Shown piece by piece: positions 18,717 through 25,876 of a DNA stretch of 64,000 nt. Within the stretch, counting starts at the first letter, position 1. Each line of letters begins with the position of its first letter. The DNA is from Flexivirga meconopsidis (GTDB lineage Bacteria > Actinomycetota > Actinomycetes > Actinomycetales > Dermatophilaceae), in contig NZ_JAOBQJ010000002.1 in the NCBI RefSeq assembly GCF_026162425.1, forward strand, positions 558,001-622,000, in the 5' to 3' direction. A program made the position numbers and the translations under genes. The notes below the pieces were generated by a model. That model saw nothing but the letters and a program-made list of their open reading frames with translations, was not told the origin of the DNA and did not search any database.

Positions 18717-19030
18717 TGAACCTTTGGCTCACGGTGCTGATCGCGAGCGCGATCAGCTTCGCCACCAAGCTCCTCGGGTATGTCGTGCCGCAGTCCGCTC
18801 TGGACCACCCGCTGACCGACCGGATCATGCGGTATCTGCCGGTCGCGCTGCTGTCGGCACTGATCGCAGTGCAGGCGCTCACCACGAGCGCGGGCGACTT
18901 CACCCTCGATGCCCGCGCTGCGGGGCTCGGCGTGGCGATCTGTTGCCTCTTCGCCCGGGCGCCGTTCCTGCTGGTGGTGGTCTCGGCCGCCGGCACCGCG
19001 GCGCTGCTGCGCGCGTTCGGCGCGGGCTGA
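18716..19030 (+). CDS. azlD: AzlD-family transporter subunit
   Basis: A 104-aa protein with three or four membrane helices and the AzlD signature YLPVALLSALIAVQAL. It starts on the TGATG junction with azlC. It is the small partner of the exporter; size and gene order are standard. Confidence 0.88.
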   Translation: MNLWLTVLIASAISFATKLLGYVVPQSALDHPLTDRIMRYLPVALLSALIAVQALTTSAGDFTLDARAAGLGVAICCLFARAPFLLVVVSAAGTAALLRAFGAG

Positions 19031-19067
19031 TGCCCGCGCACAGCACCGGCGGACTAGCCTGGAAACC

Positions 19068-19847
19068 GTGACGACGACTCCCTCCTGGATCGATCTCGAC
19101 GGCGTCGCGAACATGCGCGACCTCGGCGGCCTGCCAACGACCGACGGTGGGAGCGTCCAGCCCGGGCGGTTGCTGCGGTCGGACAACCTGCAGGATCTCA
19201 CCGAGCAGGACATCCGCCTGCTGGTCGAGGAGCACGGCGTCACCGACATCGTCGATCTGCGCACCGACATGGAGTTGCACATCACCGGGCCGGGCCCGTT
19301 GCAGCAGGTCAGCACGATCACCCACCACCATCATTCGCTCTTCCCCGAGGAGAAGCCGATCAGCACCAAGGACGCACTGGTGTTGCCGTGGCACGGGCGC
19401 AAGGACGAACAGCGCGACGACAACCCGACCGCGAGCCACTACCTCGGTTACCTCGCCGAGCGCCCTGACTCGGTGAGCGCCGCCCTCGACGTCATCGCGA
19501 CCAGCGACGGCGCGACGCTGGTGCATTGCGCCGCCGGCAAGGACCGCACCGGCACCGTGGTCGCGATGGCGCTGACCGTCGCGGGTGTGCCGCGCGAGGA
19601 GGTGGTGGCCGACTACGTCGCCAGCACCGAACGTTCCGAACGCATCGTGCAACGGCTCAGCCAGGTGCCCGGGTATGCCGAGAACCTCGAGGGCGTTCCG
19701 CTGGAGGCGCACCACTCGCGCGCCGAAACCATCACCCGCGTGCTCGACGCGATCGACGCCGACTACGGCTCGGTCGTCGGTTGGCTGGAGGCAAATGGCT
19801 GGAGCGAGGCACAGATCGCCGCACTCCGTGCCAAAATCATCGGATGA
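19068..19847 (+). CDS. Tyrosine-protein phosphatase (PtpB-like)
   Basis: The 259-aa protein has the NMRDLGG N-terminal motif, the VDLRTDMEL strand and the active-site loop HCAAGKDRTGTV near residue 153, with the catalytic CX5R cysteine and arginine. It belongs to the Y_phosphatase3 group, whose members dephosphorylate phosphotyrosine and sometimes phosphoinositides. The GTG start fits the usual N-terminus. It has no signal peptide. Its stop overlaps the lutA ATG, an unusual operon partner for lactate utilisation genes. Confidence 0.88.
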   Translation: MTTTPSWIDLDGVANMRDLGGLPTTDGGSVQPGRLLRSDNLQDLTEQDIRLLVEEHGVTDIVDLRTDMELHITGPGPLQQVSTITHHHHSLFPEEKPISTKDALVLPWHGRKDEQRDDNPTASHYLGYLAERPDSVSAALDVIATSDGATLVHCAAGKDRTGTVVAMALTVAGVPREEVVADYVASTERSERIVQRLSQVPGYAENLEGVPLEAHHSRAETITRVLDAIDADYGSVVGWLEANGWSEAQIAALRAKIIG

Positions 19848-20623
19848 ATAATCCGGCCCCGGCGAACCCCGGGCGGGTGGCACTCTTCGCGACCTGCTTC
19901 AACGACACGATGTGGCCGCAAACCCCGAAGGCCACCGTTCAATTGCTCGAACGGCTGGGGGTCGACCTGGACTTTCCCGAGGCGCAGACCTGCTGCGGCC
20001 AGATGCTCACCAACACCGGGTATGCCGACGAGGCCGTCCCGCTGGTGCGCCGTTTTGTCGACGTGTTCGCCCGGTATGACGCCATCGTCGCACCGTCCGG
20101 ATCCTGCGTCGGGTCGGTGCGCGAGCAATACGCGACCCTCGCCCGGCGGACCGGCGACGTCGGCCTGGAACGCGCGGTCGCTGAGCTGGGCCCGCGTGTC
20201 TACGAGCTCAGCGAGTTCCTGACCGACGTGCTGGGGGTGACCGACGTGGGCGCCTTCTTCCCGCATCGCGTGACCTACCACCCCACCTGTCACTCGCTGC
20301 GCATGCTGCGGGTCGGCGACCGGCCGACGCGATTGCTGGCGGCGGTCGAGGGATTGGAACTGCTTCCGCTGCCGGGCGCCGACGAGTGCTGCGGTTTCGG
20401 CGGGACGTTTGCGGTGAAGAACGCGCCAGTCTCGGTGGCGATGGGCGGGGAGAAGGTGCGCAACATTACCGATACGGGCGCCGAATACGTTGTGTCCGGC
20501 GACAATTCGTGCCTCGCCCAGATCGGCGGCCTGCTCGGTCACTCGGGCGACAGGCGCACCCGCACTGCTCGCCCGATCCATCTCGCCGAGATATTGGCCA
20601 GCACCCGGGACGATGCCCGATGA
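19844..20623 (+). CDS. lutA: Lactate utilisation protein A (CCG-domain iron-sulfur protein)
   Basis: The 259-aa protein has two cysteine-rich CCG domains (QTCCGQML and DECCGFGG), typical of LutA/YkgE and of the heterodisulfide-reductase-like subunits that bind Fe-S clusters. With LutB and LutC it forms a cytoplasmic complex that oxidises L-lactate to pyruvate. Start and stop both overlap neighbours (ATGA junctions), so phosphatase, lutA, lutB and lutC are coupled. Confidence 0.93.
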   Translation: MNNPAPANPGRVALFATCFNDTMWPQTPKATVQLLERLGVDLDFPEAQTCCGQMLTNTGYADEAVPLVRRFVDVFARYDAIVAPSGSCVGSVREQYATLARRTGDVGLERAVAELGPRVYELSEFLTDVLGVTDVGAFFPHRVTYHPTCHSLRMLRVGDRPTRLLAAVEGLELLPLPGADECCGFGGTFAVKNAPVSVAMGGEKVRNITDTGAEYVVSGDNSCLAQIGGLLGHSGDRRTRTARPIHLAEILASTRDDAR

Positions 20624-22146
20624 GCAGCAAAGCCTCGGCCGCGAGCGCCAACCCGGTCGGTACGACGACCGAGTTCTTCCTGGGCATGCCCGCCTTCCCA
20701 CAGGCGGCGCAGCACGAACTCGGCCTCGACCAGCAGCGGCGCAACCTGAGACACGCAACCCGGACGATTCGCGCGAAGCGGGCCGCCGCGGTCGCCGAGG
20801 TCCCGCAGTGGGAGCGGTTGCGCCGCCGTGCGGCCGCCATCAAGGACGACACCCTCGCCCACCTCGACGACTACCTGGTGCAGCTCGAGGCGAGCCTGAT
20901 CGCGGCCGGCGCGACGGTGCACTGGGCACGAGACGCCGGCGAGGCCAACGCGATCGTCACCCGTCTCGTGCAGGCCACCGGCTCCGATGAGGTCGTGAAG
21001 GTCAAGTCGATGGCCACCCAGGAGATCGGGCTCAACGAGGCGCTTGAGGCTGCCGGCATACACGCGTGGGAAACCGACCTCGCCGAGCTCATCGTCCAGC
21101 TCGGCGACGACTGGCCGTCGCACATCCTGGTGCCGGCAATCCACAAGGGTCGCAGCGAGATTCGCGATATTTTCACCGCCCGTATGGCGCAGGCCGGTCG
21201 CCCGGCTCCGGCCGATCTGACCGATGACCCGGCCGCGCTCGCCGAGGCTGCGCGGCTGCACCTGCGGGAAAAGTTCCTGCGGGCGCGGGTCGCGATCTCC
21301 GGCGCCAACTTCGCTCTCGCGGACACCGGCACGTTGGTGGTGCTGGAGTCGGAGGGCAACGGCCGCATGTGCCTGACGCTGCCGGAGACGCTGATCTCGG
21401 TGGTCGGCATCGAGAAGGTGTTGCCCACTTGGGGCGACCTCGATGTCTTCCTGCAGCTGCTCCCCCGGTCGAGCACCGCCGAGCGGATGAATCCCTACAC
21501 CTCGATGTGGACCGGCGTCAGTGAGGGCGACGGCCCGCAGGACGTGCACGTCGTCCTCGTCGACAACGGCCGCACCCACGTGCTGGAGGACGCGGTCGGC
21601 CGCGAGGCGTTGCGGTGCATTCGGTGTTCGGCCTGCCTGAACGTCTGCCCGGTCTACGAGCGCGCCGGCGGCCACGCCTACGGCTCGGTCTACCCTGGAC
21701 CGATCGGCGCAGTGCTGACCCCTCAATTGCGAGGAACTGCAAGCAAACTCGACCAGTCGTTGCCCTACGCGTCGAGCCTGTGCGGGGCCTGCTTCGACGC
21801 GTGTCCGGTGCGCATCGACATCCCGACGCTGCTGGTGCACCTGCGGACCCAGGTGGTGGACGAGCACCGGAGCGGACTACCCGACGTGCAGGCCCTTGCG
21901 ATGCGCGGCACCGAGTGGGTGCTCGGCAAACCCGGGCGGCTCAAGCTCGCCCAACAGGGGGTCACCGCTGCCGCGCGCGCCCTGCGCAGCGGGAAGGGCG
22001 GCCTCGCCGACGTGCGGACGGACTACACGCTGCCCGGTTGGCTGCCCGGACCGGCCGGGGCGTGGACGGCGGCGCGCAACGTTCCCGCGCCTCCCCGCGA
22101 GACGTTCCGGCAGTGGTGGGCCCGCACCCACGGGGCGCAGGCATGA
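20620..22146 (+). CDS. lutB: Lactate utilisation protein B (iron-sulfur subunit)
   Basis: A 508-aa protein with an N-terminal LUD domain (SGANFALADTGTLVVLESEG) and a C-terminal double-cluster ferredoxin domain, CIRCSACLNVCPVY and CGACFDACPV, binding two [4Fe-4S] clusters. It passes electrons from lactate oxidation. ATGA overlaps with lutA and lutC at either end confirm the start. Confidence 0.94.
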   Translation: MSSKASAASANPVGTTTEFFLGMPAFPQAAQHELGLDQQRRNLRHATRTIRAKRAAAVAEVPQWERLRRRAAAIKDDTLAHLDDYLVQLEASLIAAGATVHWARDAGEANAIVTRLVQATGSDEVVKVKSMATQEIGLNEALEAAGIHAWETDLAELIVQLGDDWPSHILVPAIHKGRSEIRDIFTARMAQAGRPAPADLTDDPAALAEAARLHLREKFLRARVAISGANFALADTGTLVVLESEGNGRMCLTLPETLISVVGIEKVLPTWGDLDVFLQLLPRSSTAERMNPYTSMWTGVSEGDGPQDVHVVLVDNGRTHVLEDAVGREALRCIRCSACLNVCPVYERAGGHAYGSVYPGPIGAVLTPQLRGTASKLDQSLPYASSLCGACFDACPVRIDIPTLLVHLRTQVVDEHRSGLPDVQALAMRGTEWVLGKPGRLKLAQQGVTAAARALRSGKGGLADVRTDYTLPGWLPGPAGAWTAARNVPAPPRETFRQWWARTHGAQA

Positions 22147-22868
22147 GCAGCGGCGAGAGCGGCGGCACCGTGCCGACCAGTAACGCCCGCCCGGCGGCCC
22201 GCGACCAGATCCTGGCTCGCATCCGGACCGCCAACACGCACGCCGGTGTTGCCGGTATGGCGCGTGCGGAACCCGCCTCACCCGCCGAAACCTCCTCCGG
22301 CGCAGTCAAACCCACCGGTTCGACACCGACAGGTGACGCCCTGGTCCAACTGTTCGCCGAACGAGTGGCCGACTATCGCGCCGAGGTAACCGTCGTGGCC
22401 GAGGCGGCCCGCGACGCCGGTGCCGTCGCCGAGGCGGTCGCCGCGGCACTCGGCGACGCAGCGACCGTGGTCGTCCCGGGTGGGGTTCCTGCGCATTGGC
22501 TCGCGCGGGCGGCGGCGCGGCAGATCGCCGATGACGACCTGGCGCCGGACGCACTCGACCGCGTCGACGCGGTCGTCACCGGCGCCGCGCTCGGCATCGC
22601 GGTGACCGGCACGATCGTGCTCGACCACGCTGCGGCGCAAGGACGTCGGGCCTTGTCGCTTGTTCCCGACCTGCATGTGTGCGTGGTGCGCGAGGACCAA
22701 CTCGTTCCCGACGTGCCGGAGGCGATGGCCGTGCTCGACCCGGCGGTGCGCGCCGGTCGGCCGCTCACCTGGATCAGCGGGCCGAGCGCCACCAGCGACA
22801 TCGAGCTGAACCGGGTCGAAGGGGTGCACGGGCCACGCACTCTGCGGGTCATCGTGCTACGCGGCTGA
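22143..22868 (+). CDS. lutC: Lactate utilisation protein C (LUD domain)
   Basis: The 241-aa protein is the third Lut subunit. It has a LUD domain with GAALGIAVTGTIVLDHAAAQ and LSLVPDLHVCVV. The first 60 residues are a variable Ala/Thr/Pro-rich region after the helix ARDQILARIRTA. It ends the seven-gene unit. No LutR/GntR or lactate permease gene lies nearby. Confidence 0.93.
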   Translation: MSSGESGGTVPTSNARPAARDQILARIRTANTHAGVAGMARAEPASPAETSSGAVKPTGSTPTGDALVQLFAERVADYRAEVTVVAEAARDAGAVAEAVAAALGDAATVVVPGGVPAHWLARAAARQIADDDLAPDALDRVDAVVTGAALGIAVTGTIVLDHAAAQGRRALSLVPDLHVCVVREDQLVPDVPEAMAVLDPAVRAGRPLTWISGPSATSDIELNRVEGVHGPRTLRVIVLRG

Positions 22869-22886
22869 CTCCTCCGCGCTTGCGGC

Positions 22887-23132
22887 ACTAGTCACGTCGG
22901 GAGCCGACTTGTCACCTCATGCGCCACTAGTCACGTCACCAGTGCACTTGTCACGTGTTCCTGCACGTGACAAGTGCCCGTCGAACGTGACGAGTCCCCT
23001 TCGACGTGACAAGCCCTCGCCCGACGTGACAAGTGCCCGTCTAACGTGACGAGTCCCCTTCGACGTGACGAGTCATCGCGCAACGTGACAAGTGCCCTCG
23101 AACGGGACAAGTACCCCTCGAACGTGACAAGG
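22887..23132. repeat. Thirteen-unit 19-20-bp-period array, core ACGTGACRAGT, head-to-head
   Basis: Cores begin at 22887, 22907, 22926, 22946, 22965, 22985, 23004, 23024, 23044, 23063, 23083, 23102 and 23122. Every step is 19 or 20 bp, with variable 8-9-bp spacers. The first four read ACTWGTCACST and the last nine the reverse complement, ACGTGACRAGT, so the array flips once between 22956 and 22965 without breaking the period. The flip makes a 14-bp perfect hairpin (22944-22957 with 22964-22977). The array fills the gap between the convergent lutC and amidotransferase genes. No open frame or U-tract belongs to it. Function unknown. Confidence 0.93.
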
Positions 23133-23137
23133 CCGCA

Positions 23138-23932
23138 TCAGGCGTCGGCTGCTCGCGGCAGGAGCGCCAGGAATCGCTCGAAGACCGGACGCCAGGTGTG
23201 CTCGAGCTCGGCGTCGCGCTCCCGGGCCACCCGCACCACCTCGTCGGGGTCGAAACCTTGCGAGCGCAGGACGGCCCGGTCCCAGCCGGCGACCTTCGCC
23301 GCCGTGGCCTCCGGGTGCCACTGCAGACCCCAGGCCCGGGAGCCGAGCCGGAACGCCTGATGCGTCGTACGCTCGCTACTGGCCAGCCAGACCGCGTCGG
23401 CGGGCAGCGCGGTCATCTGGTCCCGGTGGCTCTCAATCGCGACAACGGGTGCGCCGCTCGCTGCCCGGGACGCCGCAAGCGCACCGAGCAGCTCGTCCTC
23501 GGTTGCCTCGGGGCGCAGCGCAAGCTCGGTGACGCCGCGTTCGGGCAGGCCGTGGTCGCCCTCGACCCGCCCGCCGCCGACGTGCGCGAGCAACTGGCCG
23601 CCGAGGCAAATCCCGAGCAGCGGCAGGCCGTGCTCCAGGGCCGAGGCGGTGAGGGCCCGCTCATCGGCGAGCCAAGGCGCATCGTCGTCCTGATCGGGCA
23701 GCAGACCACCGCCGAGCAACACGAGCCCGTCGACCGCACGGGCATCCGTCGGCACCTGCTCACCCTCGTCCGCGCGGATCTCCCGGACCGGCACGCCAGC
23801 GGCCCGCGCCCACTCCAGCAGCCGACCCGGGCCGCTGTCGGCATCGTTACGAATCACGGTGAGCACGGGACCGTCGGACTCGATGCGTCCAGCGGACTCA
23901 GCACGCGGGGCGGGTTCGACATTCGCTTCCAT
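23138..23932 (-). CDS. Class-I glutamine amidotransferase-like protein
   Basis: A 264-aa protein with the class-I triad: Cys in GICLGGQLLAH, and His-Glu in GLQWHPEA. It stands alone, without a synthetase partner, as do GuaA-like putative glutamine hydrolases and gamma-glutamyl hydrolases. FRLGSRAWGLQWHPEA and VVAIESHRDQMTALP resemble actinobacterial GMP-synthase-like GATase proteins. The ATG at 23932 is preferred to a TTG 12 bases upstream. It is flanked on both sides by periodic arrays. Confidence 0.83.
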   Translation of the reverse strand: MEANVEPAPRAESAGRIESDGPVLTVIRNDADSGPGRLLEWARAAGVPVREIRADEGEQVPTDARAVDGLVLLGGGLLPDQDDDAPWLADERALTASALEHGLPLLGICLGGQLLAHVGGGRVEGDHGLPERGVTELALRPEATEDELLGALAASRAASGAPVVAIESHRDQMTALPADAVWLASSERTTHQAFRLGSRAWGLQWHPEATAAKVAGWDRAVLRSQGFDPDEVVRVARERDAELEHTWRPVFERFLALLPRAADA

Positions 23933-23951
23933 CGCGCCCAGCAAACCACGT

Positions 23952-24099
23952 CGAGTGACGTCGTTCGCTCGCGAGCGACGGTGTGCGCAACGAGTGACGT
24001 CCTAGCAGCGACGTCACTCGTTGCGTACGACGTCAGTCACTGACCAAGGGCGTCAGTCGAACTCACCGAGCGTCAGTCGAACCCCCCGGACGTCACTCG
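23952..24099. repeat. Eight-unit 19-20-bp-period array, core RCGTCASTCG, head-to-head
   Basis: Cores begin at 23952, 23972 (degenerate, CGAGCGACGG), 23991, 24011, 24030, 24050, 24070 and 24090, again all 19 or 20 bp apart. The first three read CGAGTGACGT and the remaining five its complement, ACGTCACTCG or GCGTCAGTCG. The last unit overlaps the dedA stop codon. Architecture and period equal those of the 22887-23132 array, but the core word differs. It occupies the space between dedA and the amidotransferase gene. Function unknown. Confidence 0.9.
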
Positions 24100-24824
24100 T
24101 GATGAGAGGGCGCGCGAGCCAACGAGGACGGTGCCGCCGCCGACCCCTCGGGCTGATCCCCGGCGGGCTTGGCCGGCTCGTCTGCCCGCTGCCGGGCGCG
24201 CCGTTCCCGGCGGCGCGCGAGCCGGGGCCGAACCCACTCGACGATGAGCGTGAACACCATCGCGACGCCCAGCCCGAGCACAAGCCCAGCCAGCGGGTTG
24301 TTCTCGAACGCCGAGCCGCCCAGGTAACCGACGGCAACGCCATACACCGCCCAGATGAGCACGCCGATCGCGTCGTATGGCGAGTACTTGCGCAGCGGTG
24401 TGCCGGTCGCGCCCATCAGGAGGTTCACTCCGATCCGCCCCCACGGGATGAAGCGCGCCACGATCAGCGCGGTCGGCCCCCGCCGGTCGAGCAGCTCACG
24501 GGTGGAGGCGAGCACCCTGCCGCGGCGGCTGTCCGGGCGGGTCCGGTCGATCATGCCGCTGAAGCGCCGGCCGATGAAATAGGTGACGTGATCGCCGATG
24601 AACGCGCCGATGAAGGCCGCGAGCACGACCAGCGGCGCGATCGGGCGACCGGTCGAACCGGAGTAGACGCCGGCCATGATGATCGGCGCTTCGCTCGGTA
24701 TGACGGGAATCAGTGCGTCGATGAAGGAGATCGCCGTCAGCATCGGGTAGACGGCCCAGGAGTCCATCAGTCCTTCGATGAACGACATGACGTCGGAAAC
24801 GATGGCTCCTCCAACGGTTTTCAC
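24093..24824 (-). CDS. DedA-family membrane protein
   Basis: A 243-aa membrane protein of the SNARE-associated/DedA superfamily. Landmarks are IPSEAPIIMAG, GAFIGDHVTYFIGRRFG-type helix, and the reentrant FIPWGRIGVNLLMGATG with the family Arg. The last 45 residues are basic and Pro/Ala-rich. DedA proteins flip or transport lipid carriers and maintain envelope homeostasis; the specific lipid is unknown. A GTG start is assumed; an internal ATG 36 bases later is possible. Confidence 0.87.
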   Translation of the reverse strand: MKTVGGAIVSDVMSFIEGLMDSWAVYPMLTAISFIDALIPVIPSEAPIIMAGVYSGSTGRPIAPLVVLAAFIGAFIGDHVTYFIGRRFSGMIDRTRPDSRRGRVLASTRELLDRRGPTALIVARFIPWGRIGVNLLMGATGTPLRKYSPYDAIGVLIWAVYGVAVGYLGGSAFENNPLAGLVLGLGVAMVFTLIVEWVRPRLARRRERRARQRADEPAKPAGDQPEGSAAAPSSLARAPSHHE

Positions 24825-24988
24825 GCAACGGGCCGCCCGTGGCGACGAGCCGGTCTGGTCACGTTAGGTCGCGGGGTCGACACCCCGGTGAACTGCAGAC
24901 GGCGCCGCGTGGAAGCGCACGCGACGACCAGCAGGGCCGGCGCCCCGAGCCGCCCACCACGGACGACGCCGAGGGCCGCGGCAGCGGT

Positions 24989-25735
24989 CTACAGACCGAG
25001 GTAATGCTCCAACCCGACGGTCAGCCCGGGGTGCTGCCCGACCTGGCGGACCCCCTCGATCACGCCCGGCATGAAGCTGATCCGGTCGAACGAGTCGTGC
25101 CGGATGGTGAGCGCCTCACCCTCGGCACCGAAGTCGACCTCCTGGTGCGCGACCCGCCCACGCAGCCGCAGCGCGTGCACCGGTATGCCGTCGACGTCCG
25201 CGCCGCGCGCGCCGTCCGGGTCGGTCTGCGTCGCGTCCGGCACGGGCCCGAGGCCGGCGTCGTCGCGGGCCTGCGCGATCAGCCGGGCGGTGCGCGCGGC
25301 GGTGCCCGAGGGTGCGTCGACCTTGCCCGGGTGGTGGGTCTCGACGACCTCGACCGACTCGTAGAACCGGGCGGCATGCTGGGCGAACGACATCATCAGC
25401 AACGCGCCGATGGCGAAGTTGGGCGCGATCAGCACACCCACCGAATCATGCTGGGCCAATTGGGTTTTCAGCGCGTCGATCCTGGTGTCGTCCCAGCCGG
25501 TGGTCCCCACCACGACATGCACGTCGCGGTCGACGCAATAGGCGACGTTGGCCGGGGAGGCGCTGGGGACGGTGAAGTCGATCGCGACCTGCGCGCCGCC
25601 GAGGTCACCGAGGTCGTCGCCCTCGTCATACCGGCCGACGAGTCGTAGTCCGTCGGCCGCCTCCACCGCCTCGCAGGTGGTCGAGCCCATCCGTCCGGAG
25701 GCGCCGATGACGGCGACATCGATCGTGTCAGTCAC
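24989..25735 (-). CDS. dapB: 4-hydroxy-tetrahydrodipicolinate reductase
   Basis: DapB reduces the DapA product with NAD(P)H on the way to diaminopimelate and lysine. The 248-aa protein has the Rossmann GASGRMGSTTCEA at the N-terminus, VVGTTGWDD, and the catalytic HHPGKVDAPSGTA containing the His and Lys pair. Length is typical. The GTG start lies three codons before DVAVIGASGRMG. It is divergent from the efflux-pump gene. Confidence 0.95.
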   Translation of the reverse strand: MTDTIDVAVIGASGRMGSTTCEAVEAADGLRLVGRYDEGDDLGDLGGAQVAIDFTVPSASPANVAYCVDRDVHVVVGTTGWDDTRIDALKTQLAQHDSVGVLIAPNFAIGALLMMSFAQHAARFYESVEVVETHHPGKVDAPSGTAARTARLIAQARDDAGLGPVPDATQTDPDGARGADVDGIPVHALRLRGRVAHQEVDFGAEGEALTIRHDSFDRISFMPGVIEGVRQVGQHPGLTVGLEHYLGL

Positions 25736-25824
25736 GCGGATCAGGTTAGGACAGCGGCCCGTCCGGGATCCGGACACGTCTCACGCATCAGACGGAGGGG
25801 ACTTCCGAATCGCCATACGGTTGC

Positions 25825-25845
25825 TATATTGATTACCTAAGGTAA
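25825..25845 (+). promoter_or_regulatory. Promoter with palindromic operator for the efflux pump
   Basis: TATATT at 25825-25830 is a good -10 box (weak TTCCGA 16 bp upstream). Right after it, TTACCTAAGGTAA (25833-25845) is a near-perfect palindrome over the expected transcription start. The overlap suggests repression by a dimeric TetR- or MarR-type regulator. No such regulator gene is adjacent. Confidence 0.5.
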
Positions 25846-25876
25846 CGATTCCGAGCGACCGAAAGCCGTCCCACCC

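Noticed and set aside
22887-24099. CRISPR or tRNA-like arrays in the two periodic regions
   Set aside because: Spacers are only 8-10 bp, the orientation flips, and no cloverleaf or cas gene is found.
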